DNA of 64,000 nucleotides from Saprospiraceae bacterium. Lineage in GTDB: Bacteria; Bacteroidota; Bacteroidia; Chitinophagales; Saprospiraceae. The translations under genes were made by a program, and so were the position numbers. Location: NCBI GenBank assembly GCA_016719855.1, contig JADJYH010000021.1:62001-126000 (forward strand), read 5' to 3'. Position 1 is the first letter of the stretch. The number at the start of each line of letters is the position of its first letter. This document shows positions 41,973-51,256 of the stretch, piece after piece. The notes beneath the pieces were generated by a model. It ran no database searches, was not told where the DNA came from, and was given only the letters and a program-made list of their open reading frames with translations.

Positions 41973-42102
41973 GTTCTTTGACAATTTTTGTGGGAAGAGG
42001 GATTTCTAAGCCCGACTGGGATTGGAAAGCCCGGTATACTCAGGCTTAGAAAACCCTATCGGGCTTTCCAATCCTTCGTTTCCACAAAAATTGTCAAAGA
42101 AC
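41973..42102. repeat. Nested long inverted repeats between WD40-caspase and antitoxin genes
   Basis: Outer arms of 21 bp (41973-41993 and 42082-42102, beginning GTTCTTTGACAATTTTTGTG) are perfect. Inner arms GATTGGAAAGCCCG / CGGGCTTTCCAATC (42020-42033 and 42060-42073) are also perfect, and TTTCTAAGCC / GGCTTAGAAA overlap them as an alternative pairing. The 130-bp unit looks like a small mobile hairpin element or a switchable RNA leader for the pair downstream; it can also end transcription from the left. Confidence 0.8.
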
Positions 42103-42117
42103 GAAAAAAATAAAGCC

Positions 42118-42393
42118 ATGGCAACCGTAGAAATCGAAAAGCTCATAAATCAATTGAAGCCAAAATACTTACAGGAATTGGTCAACTACCTCGACTACCT
42201 GCTTTTTGTACAACAAAAACAGTCAGGTGCAAACGGCAGGGCTGAAAAAAAGCCAGCCGCCGAGGTGAAACCGCAAGCAGAAAAGCAGGTGGAAGAAGAC
42301 ATTTCTGAGCGACTGAGGATAGCCCGGCAATATGCAGGTGATGCCCCATATCCGCATTTCCCTACTTCCAAGTATGATGTTTATGAGCAATAA
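42118..42393 (+). CDS. Antitoxin-like protein (DUF2281-like), upstream of PIN toxin
   Basis: A 91-residue protein. The N-terminal part EIEKLINQLKPKYLQELVNY resembles DUF2281-type antitoxin N-termini, followed by a charged linker and a short C-terminal helix (ERLRIARQYAG). ATG 42118 lies 15 bases after the inverted repeat. Its end overlaps the PIN gene start by 11 bp, the usual antitoxin-toxin coupling. The DNA-binding mode is not visible. Confidence 0.6.
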   Translation: MATVEIEKLINQLKPKYLQELVNYLDYLLFVQQKQSGANGRAEKKPAAEVKPQAEKQVEEDISERLRIARQYAGDAPYPHFPTSKYDVYEQ

Positions 42394-42857
42394 AATCTTC
42401 ATGGACAGTTCGGTTTTGGTAGAGTATCGCAAAGGCAACAATCTACCTTTTTTAGATGCTATGCTCGCCGACAAGTCATGTGACTTGTTCATCAGCCAAG
42501 CAGTGGCAAGCGAATATTTGCATCATCACTTGGGTGTCGTAGCAGGCAAATCGCCATTGGCAGTCAAGACGAGCGGCGGTATTCGGCAAATCTTTCCAGA
42601 TGTGGGCCCCGCTGCCCTTCATCTGCCTGTTCTCTTGGCTGTCCGACGATGCCTCCATGCTCCAAACCACCGTTGATTTCATGTCTAAATACAACCTCTT
42701 TCCCAACGACGCTCTCATCCTCGCAGCCTGCAAGCTGCACGGAATCAAGGCTTTAGCCAGCTTCGACCCCGATTTCAATGCTCCCTGTCAGGGCGAAGGC
42801 ATCCGCCTTTTGCAGACAAGCGATGATTTTGAGGTGTTCAAACAGTCGTTGCTATAG
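42383..42857 (+). CDS. PIN-domain toxin, VapC-like (frameshifted)
   Basis: A predicted ribonuclease of about 158 residues. ATG 42383 gives MSNKIFMDSSVLVEYRKGN, where FMDSSVLVEY is the PIN opening with the first catalytic Asp. SQAVASEYL supplies the conserved Glu region. The frame breaks near 42595 and resumes to FPNDALILAACKLHGIKALA and SFDPDF, the late acidic residues of PIN domains. If the break is real the toxin is inactive. It is paired with the antitoxin-like gene at 42118. Confidence 0.65.
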
Positions 42858-42937
42858 CATTCGAATATCACCCCTCAATCTCGTTTAGAATTGCCGCAAT
42901 AATTTTACTTCTTGGGCTTGCACAAACAACTTTAAGC

Positions 42938-44077
42938 TTACCTCAATTCCCCCCGTCGCACACATTCCAGCCGCACCGAATCTACCCACAACTTGCCTGT
43001 TAGGGTCAGGCGCAGGGAATCCGGTTGCTGGTACTGCCATGTCAACGCTTGTGGCCGCTCGTTGTGGGCGGTCATGAACGTGACCAAAAGTTCCTGCCGG
43101 GCCGAGTCAATTTCCATCATCATGCGGTCACGGCGGACAGGGCCTTTGAAGACGCCCAGTATCCCCTGAAAATAAACCCGTTCGAGCGACAGGGAGTCGG
43201 AGGTAGGTACAGTTGCCCATGTTTGCCCTTGCAACCGTTCCATTTTCTCGACCTGCCAGGCACCGCTCACGGGGGTTTTAATGCGCTGCCCTTGCAGGTA
43301 TTGCCAGGCTTCCCAACCGTTGAAAGCCGTGTAGCCGAGGATGCCCGCTACCAGCAGGCCGTTCAAGATGCGGGCAATGCGTCGCGCTTTTGGTGTAGAA
43401 AAAAGTGGCTGCCGCACGGGTGGCGGCACGGCTTTTTCTGCAATGAAAAACGCCCACAGCCTGTCAAACTCGATGACAATCAGGAAGATGGAAATGCCGA
43501 GGTAGATTGAGGAGTTCAGCTTCACGCACACGTCGAAGAAGATGTTCACCGCCACCACGTTCACCAAGACCGGTGCCATGAGGATGGCCCCCAGCAGCGA
43601 GGTGCGTCGGAACAGCAGCAGCAGGGCAGGCACTGCCTCCGCCCAACCCAACAGCATCTGGTACCCCTCGGAGTAGCCGAAGAACGTCCAGGCCACCCGC
43701 ATCGGGGTCAGCTCAGCGAAGGTGCTGTCCAGGTTCGCCAGTAGGTCGGGAAACTGCGTCGGGATGATTTTCACGACGGCATACGACAGCATAGTCCAGG
43801 CGAGAAAATACCGGGGCAATCCGGTGAGCACCGGCCGCATCCGCCAGGCATAAGGGATTTGCCCGTTCCCAAAATTGAAGAGCAAACCAACGGCAGCGCC
43901 GATGCCCACGCCCCACCAGCAGGCCTGAAAATGCTGGGGATAGTCGCCGCAGCTTCCGTAGGATTTTTGGAAAAAGATGCTGACCACAGCACCCGCTACG
44001 GTGCAGGTGAGCATATTCAGCCAGAAGTCGTGGCTCAACGGGCGGATGGATGAGATGCGGGGATGGGTTGTTTCCAT
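42938..44077 (-). CDS. DoxX-like multi-pass membrane protein
   Basis: A 379-residue protein from ATG 44077 (METTHPRISSIRPL). Seven or so membrane segments include the DoxX-like stretch YAVVKIIPTQFPDLL, SEGYQMLLGWAEAVPALLLLF and NIFFDVCVKLNSSIYL. A soluble C-terminal domain of about 100 residues (SGAWQVEKMERLQGQTW, VYFQGILGVFKG) follows. An open frame joins it to the TPR end of the upstream caspase gene (42938-44911). However, one extra A in the seven-A run near 44116 yields a stop at 44091 and a caspase tail like those of its paralogs, so I treat them as separate genes 13 bp apart. Function unknown. Confidence 0.7.
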   Translation of the reverse strand: METTHPRISSIRPLSHDFWLNMLTCTVAGAVVSIFFQKSYGSCGDYPQHFQACWWGVGIGAAVGLLFNFGNGQIPYAWRMRPVLTGLPRYFLAWTMLSYAVVKIIPTQFPDLLANLDSTFAELTPMRVAWTFFGYSEGYQMLLGWAEAVPALLLLFRRTSLLGAILMAPVLVNVVAVNIFFDVCVKLNSSIYLGISIFLIVIEFDRLWAFFIAEKAVPPPVRQPLFSTPKARRIARILNGLLVAGILGYTAFNGWEAWQYLQGQRIKTPVSGAWQVEKMERLQGQTWATVPTSDSLSLERVYFQGILGVFKGPVRRDRMMMEIDSARQELLVTFMTAHNERPQALTWQYQQPDSLRLTLTGKLWVDSVRLECVRRGELR

Positions 44078-44090
44078 GTGTTCGTCGGTT

Positions 44091-46728
44091 TTAGTCTTTG
44101 TAATGATCTGGCTGGTTTTTTTGACAAGGGCTTTGAATTCGGGAGTGTGGCGGATAAAGTTGAAATAGGGGCAGTGCAGATTATTCCAAACCTGGATTTC
44201 ATGCATTGGCTCCCATCCTTTTTGGAATGCTTGCTCCAACCATGTGAGGGTTTCCTGTTTGAGTTGCAGTTCGCCGCAAAGCATTGCTAAGTTATAATAA
44301 ATCAGTGGGCCATCTTGGAATACCCTGAGCGCTTCCTGATTGGTAGCCTGAAATTGATCGAATTGGCCGAGGTGGTGGTGGGCGGCTGCTTTGAAGAAAA
44401 AAGGCAGATATGCCCCGTAACAGTTCGAACAAATAGTGTCATTGCGAAGAGATGTTTCTGCTCTTGCCAGCAAGTCTTCGTACATTGCTCGGGCGGCCTC
44501 CTGTTTTCCCTGCATTCTGTAAACCCAACCCATCAGCAACCGCCCATCCATTGAACTTGAATCGCATGCCAACCAATGTTGCAAGTGTCGTTCTGCTTTG
44601 TCAACTTGTCCTGTGAGGCAATAAAAATAGGCAAGCGGGTTTTGGAATAGATAGTCGCAAGAATCAGGGTGATGAACTCCCAATTTCGATAGCTTTTGAA
44701 AGTATTTTTCTGCCTCAGAGGGATGATTTAAAAAGCACCAGTACAGGTTAGCTAAAGAGTAATAAATCTCCCAATTATAGGAACTCGATTCCATGAATTT
44801 TTTAAAGCCGCTTTCAGCCTCTTCATACCGCCTCTGCCCCACGTAAATATACCCAAGTTGCCAGTAATAAAGTGGGTCTTGAAAGTTGGTCATCTTAGCA
44901 CCTTGCAGCATGTATTTTTCGGCTTCATCATACGTTTCGCCCCGTTAATGCCAGTCCCAAATACCTGTAATAAACGGGCACTGCCTCGGGGATTCCGTCT
45001 GCTCAACTCCTCCATTTTGAATATACAAGCCCCGCCAGAACTGGCTTCCTCTTCGGTATCGGCAAAATGTAACCGCTCGTAAGCAGGCAAAAAAGTCGAA
45101 TCACGTTTCAATGCTTCTTTTAGCCAGTAAACGGCTAACTTGTTGTCACTATGAATGAGCGACCTTCCATAATAGTACAGCGCCAGCACCCACTGCGGCG
45201 ATAGTTCCATTGCCCGCTTAAAATGCGCTGTCGCAACCTTTGCTTGAGAAACTTTCCAATAATAGCTCAACCCCTTCTCTAAATGCACATACGCCGCATC
45301 CTCATCAAATTCCAGCGCTTTGTCGAGGGCTTGAAGGGTAAGTTGGTGTAGGGAGTCGAGGGGAAGGTCGGGATAAGCAGTCTTCGAATATGCCTTCGCC
45401 TCAAAATAATACTGCTTACATTTCAGGTAGCGGTACATATAGTGTCTTTCACCCAGAATCTCTGCTGCCCGTGCGAGGTGGTCGGGCAGGTGGGCGTAGC
45501 GCACCCTGCCGGGGAAAGCATCGTCCACGATTTGGGGGTCTGTGCGCAGGAGCTTGTTCACCACCTGCTGTGCCTCGTCCGCAAGCGCAGCTACGAGGGT
45601 TCTGGTCATCGAGCCATGCAGTTGTTGGATGGTTGGTTCCTTGATTAACATCCGGTAGTAGTCGTCGGCTGACAACCCACCAGCTTGCCCCTTTGGGGCG
45701 ACTGCCTGCCCCTTTGGGGATGGCATCAGGTGACCTGATTCGATGGCGGCGAGGAAGGATTTGTACATTTCCTGGAGGTTGGTGTCCACCTTTGCCAGCA
45801 ATGCCGCTTCGTGGCCCCGCTGGCCACCGGGCGAAAAGGTGGGCTGTTCCTGCCGCTTTAGGTCTTTTATTTTCGCTAAATCCTCTCCCGACACAAAGGC
45901 GAGCAGTGCCTCCCGGTCGCCAATGACCATGGGGTTTTGTGTTTGCGGGTCTGCTTGTGCGGACACCATGTCCTCCAAGTACCTGCTGATTTCCTTCACC
46001 TTGACTTGCGAGTCACTGTCCCGGTCGGCCAGGCCATACAATCCATCCAACAGGTTGTAGCTGAAAACGCCCCTGCCGCCGCCCCACTGCACCCCTTCGA
46101 GGCTTAGCTCGTTGGGCTGGCAGGACAGGATTTTCACTTCGTTCGCAAAGGGCTTGGCGAGGTTGTTGTTCGTGATTTGAACCCCATCAATGGCAGCGCC
46201 AGCCAGGTGTCCCGACCGGCAGGCATCGGTGATGAAAAGGACTTTGGCCTTGTTGCCGAGGGTCAGGGTGCCCACCACGTTCTGAATGTCCGAGATGGAA
46301 GGGCTTCCGCTGCCCATATAGACGTTGGCGGGGGAATCCCAGCAGAGGAGGTAGCCCGGTTGATTCAGCAGCTTACTTTCCACATCACCGTGCCCGCTGA
46401 AATAGACGATGGCCCGGTCGCCTTCCTTGCTTTCGGAGACCAACCACAGAAAGGCCATGCCCACCTTTCCAGCAGTGGCTTGCCCGTTCAGCAAGAGGAG
46501 GATGTTCTCAGGCGGCAAACTTCCACCGCTTTTCGATTGCAGCCAAGCGGCAAAAGCCTCCGCATCCCGGTGAGCGAACTGTAGGTCCGACAGGTTTTGG
46601 TAGTCGGAGATGCCGATGACGACGGCACGGGTGGTGCCGCCGGTGCCCAAATCAATGACCTGGGCGGAGCTCTTTACCGGATGACAAATGCCGGTGAGGA
46701 GGGCGAGGAGGAGAAGGAAGTTTTTCAT
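44091..46728 (-). CDS. Exported caspase-TPR protein (copy B, two frameshifts)
   Basis: About 879 residues. ATG 46728 opens a signal peptide (MKNFLLLLALLTGICH to SSAQ). The caspase domain has His in YFSGHGDVE (H113) and Cys in FITDACRSG (C170), both intact. An EF-hand-like loop DRDSDSQVKVKE (residues 235-246) follows the SCQPNELSLEG and WGGGRGVFSY motifs. A helical middle domain (TIQQLHGSMTRTLVAALADEA) and TPR repeats complete it. The frame shifts near 44945 (to TYDEAEKYMLQGAK) and near 44116, giving a stop at 44091. It is followed by the DoxX-like gene and preceded, beyond the toxin remnant, by metallopeptidase copy B on the same strand. Confidence 0.85.
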
Positions 46729-46793
46729 GGCACAAACTGGTTTAAATTCGAGTTCATTTTCAATCTGCTTATATTTGCTAAAAATCATTCAAT

Positions 46794-47016
46794 ATGGTAA
46801 TTCGTCAGGTAATGGAAGTAGTGAACAACCAGGTGACCATCACGCTTCCAAAAGAATTCAAAGGCAAAAAGCAAGTCTTGGCCATCTTGGACGACCAGGT
46901 GGGTGAATACCTGAAAAATTGGAGCTGATGAAGCTGGCTGCCAATGACCCCTATTTCTGGCAGACCTGCAGGAAGTGCAAGAGGATTTCAGCGTTATTGA
47001 CAACGACCAGCCATGA
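46794..47016 (+). CDS. Antitoxin-like small protein (frameshifted)
   Basis: A protein of about 74 residues starting at ATG 46794 (MVIRQVMEVVNNQVTITLPK) with the AbrB/SpoVT-like strand pattern VNNQVTITLPKEFKGKKQV. Two single-base shifts (near 46915 and 46952) are needed to reach FLADLQEVQEDFSVIDNDQP and the stop at 47016. TATATTTG at 46770-46777 fits a Bacteroidota minus-7 box, though no TTG lies 19 bases before it. It overlaps the MazF-like start by an ATGA, as expected for a type II antitoxin. Confidence 0.5.
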
Positions 47017-47105
47017 GAATCCAAAAATGGCATATCTACCGGGCAAACATAGACCCAGCAATGGGTCTCCTCCTAACAAAATCCTCCTACTTCGTCTGCC
47101 GATAA
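47013..47105 (+). pseudogene. Truncated PemK/MazF-type toxin start
   Basis: Thirty codons remain. MRIQKWHIYRANIDPAMG matches the opening of PemK/MazF toxins (Y-x-A-N-x-D-P-x-x-G), then the sequence turns into LLLTKSS and stops. The 3' end overlaps the metallopeptidase copy B stop on the other strand. The toxin body is gone, so this is a deletion remnant of a type II pair. Confidence 0.6.
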
Positions 47106-48828
47106 ACGCACCAACGCAGCAACTTTTGGTCTGCAAATTCGAAAATAACGCCCCCGCCTGAACCCAACTGGTCGTCGTTTTTATAGCGCAAAAAAGCGCC
47201 GTTGCCAAGGCTCATTCGGGCTTGTGGCGCACCGTATTTGTCCAAAACAGACTGGAGGCTGTCGCCAACTTTCGAGCCTTTGGCCGATGGCAGGTCGTAA
47301 CCGGGGGCAGTGAAATGCAAGAAGGTGTTCTTCCTAATTTTGTTGCTGCCGGTGCCGGTGACGGAGGCATTCGCAAGCACCTTGGAATGGTCGAAGCTTT
47401 TTGTGAGCAATGTTATTTTGTAATCCTCCAGGGTTGCTATTTCGGCTTTTTTGTTGTCGGCATTGAGATTGATGGTGTTGAATGCGATATTGTCAATCAC
47501 CTCCTTGCTCATGTCGGTGCCCCTGGCCAACGTGACTTCCGTTTTTATTTCCCTCAAAACATTGCGGTTGGCCTGCGCCAAAAAGTGCTGATTGTCCAAT
47601 TGCAGCGCCTCGTCGAAATGGCGTTCGGCACTGGTCGAATCACTTTTCAGCGCGCATATGATGCCGAGCAGGACGTTGGCATCCACCAGGGTGTTTTTCC
47701 AGTCGGGGCTGCCGGTTGACAACCGGATTGCACGCTGGGCGGCGCTCACGGCATCCTCCCATTCCAGCCCGCTGAACTCGGTTTGTGAGATGCCGAGCAG
47801 GGCATGTGCGCAGCCCTCGTTGAGGTGGGCGATAGGGTAAAAGCGTCGAGTTGCCGGGCCTTTTCAAAAAAATCAATGGCTTCGAGCAGCTTCTCTTCCC
47901 GTAGTTCTTGGTCAAGCCCGCCCCTCGACCCCAGCCTGGACTTGATATCCAACTCCACCGGATAGGAGAATTTGTTTTGCAGAGGGGTAAAAAGCTTCAT
48001 GGCGGAGAGGGTCGAAAGTACGCCGAGGTTGTTGTAAATCTCCCGGCTCTGGAAATCTTCCAGCACCTTGTGGTAGTATTCCAGGGCATCGTCGTACTCG
48101 CCCAATGCCACAAGGAAATTGCCCATCTCGAACAGTTCGAGCAGGTTTTTTAGCTTTACTTCCGATTGCTCCGCAATGTTTTTCCGCTCCTCCTTTTTGG
48201 GGTAATTGGACAATTTTTCATCGGTGAGGCCGTACTTTTCGTACACTTTATCCAAGAACTTCGGCATGATGCCAAACGTAGCGAAACCTGCCTGATAAGC
48301 CAAGAAACCGCCAAGGTAGTCCGCCTGAATTTCATCTTCCTTTGCGTTGTCCTTCACATCGCCATCTAAGCCAAAACCCTTGAGCTCGCTGGCAAAATAC
48401 CCTTCCCAGTCGTGCTTTTCGTAGCAATGCACCAGCTCATGCCCCAAGAGCACGGCGAGAGCGTTCAGGGAGTCTTTGCCGAAGCTGGCGCAGATGTCGT
48501 AGCCCTTTTCCTCCAAAATTATCAGCCCAGACTTCGGGTATGCAGCGGCCACGCCACTGCCCGATTCTTTGACGAAATGCAGGTAGGGACGCCGTGAGCG
48601 GAAGTCTCCCTTAGCGTTTTTGAGCCGGTTGAAGACGTCCATGACAACCTTGGCTTTGTAAGAATCGGCGAGGGTTGGGTCGGCGGTGAAGTCAATGGTG
48701 TTTGAAAATTTAGGAGGCAACTTCAAGTTGCCTCCTAAATTGGGTTCAGGGGTGATAACCAAACCCATTTTTGGTGAATAATGGAAGCTGAGGCTGATGG
48801 CGGTAATTAAAAGAATTGCAGTTTTCAT
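47087..48828 (-). CDS. M48-like metallopeptidase with TPR-like and C-terminal domain (copy B, one frameshift)
   Basis: About 581 residues from ATG 48828 (MKTAILLITAISLSFHYSPK, signal peptide-like). The zinc site is GHELVHCYEK (H130, E131, H134) with the third ligand in EDEIQADYLGG (E166), typical of M48. A TPR-like helical part (LGEYDDALEYYHKVLEDF) follows. At 47838 the frame breaks at DAFT. One extra T gives DAFYPIAHLNEGCAHALLG and continues to 47087. It is colinear with copy A at 34295, including the last domain (YDLPSAKGSKVGDSL). It diverges from caspase copy C across a hairpin element. Confidence 0.75.
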
Positions 48829-49181
48829 AAAGGTCTTGTTTTGTAAAAATATGGAATCCAATGTTCTCTTGGTGAGGGTGAATTTCGAAGTTTATACATT
48901 ACCAAGCAGTTATGGTATCAGTTTTTGTCAAATAATTTTTCGCTTATTTACCAAACGACGCCTAATTTTACAGGAATATAATGACCTGCCCCAATTTCGA
49001 CCTTTCAAATTTAGCTCATGACGTTTCAGCGTGAAAAGTAATCTTTCTTCACCAAGGAACTTTCGAAAATATTGCCCCCTCCTCGCCGCCTTCGGCGCTT
49101 GTCGGGGGAGAGCGTTTTGGGGCGGCCCCCCAATCCCCCTATTTTCACGTTAAAATGTCATGAGCCTCAAATTTAGCCAAG
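48829..49181. other. Divergent intergenic region between metallopeptidase B and caspase C
   Basis: About 350 bases must hold both promoters. The right half is taken up by the hairpin element at 49015-49164. No gene is recognised, and I find no clear TTG/TAnnTTTG pair. Confidence 0.5.
49015..49164. repeat. MITE-like hairpin element, copy 1
   Basis: Terminal arms of 23 bases (49015-49037 and 49142-49164, starting CTCATGAC and ending GTCATGAG) match with about four mismatches. The core (49073-49141) is GC-rich, with GCCGCCTTCGGCG and TTTTGGGGCGGCCCC hairpins, and is closely related to the core at 53860-53930. It ends 17 bases before the caspase copy C start. Confidence 0.7.
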
Positions 49182-51149
49182 ATGAAAATAATAAGTTTCA
49201 TAGTTTCCTTCCTCGCTTTTGCCAGCCTTTTTGCGCAGCAATCCAAAGGTGCCGGGGCGTTGCCTGCCGACCCAGCGGACAGCGGCAACACATGGGCACT
49301 GGTGGTCGGTGTTTCCAATTACCAGGATGCGCACATTCCCGATTTGAAGTTTGCCGACCGGGACGCCTCGGAGTTTGTGGCCTATTTGAAATCCAAGTCA
49401 GGTGGCCAATTGAAGGACGAGCAAATCATGGTGCTCACCAACGAGAAAGCTACCCATGCGCAGATTTATGGGGCGCTCGATTGGTTGTTGGAGGTCTGCA
49501 AGCCAAACGACCAGGTGCTGATTTACTTCTCCGGGCATGGCGACGTGGAAACCAAAACCATGCGGCAACAGGGGTACTTGCTGGCCTACGACACCCCGCC
49601 GACCAACTACCGAATCGGTGGCGTCCGCTTGGAAGACCTGAACGACTACCTTGAAACCATCGTCCAAAAGAACCAGTGCAAAATCGTCCTCATCACCGAT
49701 GCCTGTCGGTCGGGCAACCTTGCCGGGGGCCGGGAGGGCGTGCTTTCCACGGCGAGCGCCCTGTCCGCACAGTTTCAGAACCAAATCAAAATCATGTCCT
49801 GCCAGCCCAACGAACTCTCGCTCGAAGGCGAGCAGTGGGGTGGGGGGCGTGGCGCTTTTTCCTTCCACCTCATTGATGGTCTGACTGGCTTGGCAGACGG
49901 GAACAACGACTTTCAGGTTACGCTGTCTGAACTCGACCGCTACCTTGAAGACAAAGTGCCCGCCGAAACAGACCAAAAGCAGTTTCCGCTCACCACGGGC
50001 ATCAAGGGCGCCCACCTCAGCTCGGTGGATACCGAAGAATTGGCCGTGCTGAAAGCAAAACGGGCCGAAGCAAAGCAGCTATTCAAGGTTTCACCGAAGG
50101 GATTGGAGGACGAACTGCTAGCGAATGCGGACACCACTGTTCAGCAATTGTACGCCGAATTTCTGGCTGCCGTGGATGGCCATTACTTCCTGCCTTCCGA
50201 CCAAAAAGCCAACCGCCAACCCGGCAGGTCGGCGAGCGAACTGTACGATAGGTTGAAGGGCGAACCCGCACTGGAGCCGATGCGCCATATCATGAAGCGC
50301 AACTTCGCCGCTGCCCTCCAGGACGAGTCGCAGCAGGCCATCAATGCCTACCTCCGTGCCGACCAAGCCGAACTTGAAGCCCGATGGAACACTGATATCG
50401 ACAAGTTCAAAACCAATCCAATTTACATTGCCAAAGCCGCATCACTGTTGGGTGAGTCGCATGTTTTGTACCCGCAATTGCTGGCCAAGCAGTATTATTT
50501 TGAAGGCTTGATAAAACGGTTGGAAGGTGCAAAAACCAAGACGGTTTCCATGTTTGAAGAAGCCTTGGCACTGGAAAACAAGGCACTCGAATATGATAGC
50601 GATGCCGCTTATATTTACAATGAGATTGGGTTGATTTATGATGAAATCAGGAGGCCCTACAAAGAAGCTGGGAATCAGCAAAAGAATTCAGAATTGTTTC
50701 AAAAGCAAGTTGAGTATTATCAGTTGGCGATGGGGTTGGTGCCGAAGTGGGTGATGCCGATATACAACATTTCAAGAACTTATAAAGAATGGAGGCGATT
50801 AAATGAGGCGGAGGAGATGGGACTAAAAGCAATTCATTTGGACTCAAATTTTGTAGATGCTTATTATCTTTTGGGTGAAGTTTATTATCTTTCGAGTCAA
50901 CAGGAAAAATTAAAATTGATTTTAAAACAAACAATTCAACTCAGCCCTAATGACAAGTCTTTGTATTATAATATCGCCTGTATTGAGTCCTTGCAAAACA
51001 ATTCATCTGAGGCGATTTCTTGGCTCGAAAAAGCAATACAACATGGATACAATTATGATGCTATTCAAAATGATAGTGACCTTGAAAACGTCCGGCGAAC
51101 GAAAGAATATGAATTGCTGATACAGAAATACTTCCCTGAAAAGAAATGA
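49182..51149 (+). CDS. Exported caspase-TPR protein (copy C, intact)
   Basis: A 655-residue protein with a signal peptide (MKIISFIVSFLAFASLFAQ). Caspase domain residues 38-260: His in YFSGHGDVE (H119), Cys in ITDACRSGN (C175), then SCQPNELSLEGEQWGGGRG and an EF-hand-like loop DGNNDFQVTLSE (239-250, with Phe in place of Gly at position 6). A helical domain (about 300-420, AAALQDESQQAINAYL) precedes roughly five TPR units and the family tail LIQKYFPEKK. Transcribed alone on the plus strand, with a terminator at 51181-51223. Codon use turns more AT-rich in the last third. Confidence 0.92.
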   Translation: MKIISFIVSFLAFASLFAQQSKGAGALPADPADSGNTWALVVGVSNYQDAHIPDLKFADRDASEFVAYLKSKSGGQLKDEQIMVLTNEKATHAQIYGALDWLLEVCKPNDQVLIYFSGHGDVETKTMRQQGYLLAYDTPPTNYRIGGVRLEDLNDYLETIVQKNQCKIVLITDACRSGNLAGGREGVLSTASALSAQFQNQIKIMSCQPNELSLEGEQWGGGRGAFSFHLIDGLTGLADGNNDFQVTLSELDRYLEDKVPAETDQKQFPLTTGIKGAHLSSVDTEELAVLKAKRAEAKQLFKVSPKGLEDELLANADTTVQQLYAEFLAAVDGHYFLPSDQKANRQPGRSASELYDRLKGEPALEPMRHIMKRNFAAALQDESQQAINAYLRADQAELEARWNTDIDKFKTNPIYIAKAASLLGESHVLYPQLLAKQYYFEGLIKRLEGAKTKTVSMFEEALALENKALEYDSDAAYIYNEIGLIYDEIRRPYKEAGNQQKNSELFQKQVEYYQLAMGLVPKWVMPIYNISRTYKEWRRLNEAEEMGLKAIHLDSNFVDAYYLLGEVYYLSSQQEKLKLILKQTIQLSPNDKSLYYNIACIESLQNNSSEAISWLEKAIQHGYNYDAIQNDSDLENVRRTKEYELLIQKYFPEKK

Positions 51150-51180
51150 GGCGAAAATAATGGATTCAAATGGCTTCAAA

Positions 51181-51223
51181 TCAAACTGCCCCGTTAACGT
51201 ATATCGCTGACGGGGCAGTTTGA
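51181..51223. terminator. Bidirectional hairpin terminator
   Basis: TCAAACTGCCCCGT and ACGGGGCAGTTTGA form a perfect 14-bp stem around a 15-nt loop. It lies between the convergent caspase copy C and FecR-like genes. Confidence 0.85.
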
Positions 51224-51256
51224 ATTAAACAGGGTTCAGGCGAACTTGTCTCTTGA

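Noticed and set aside
42938..44911. A true TPR-DoxX fusion protein
   Set aside because: One added base in a seven-A run gives both a family-like caspase end (stop at 44091) and a normal ATG for the membrane protein at 44077.
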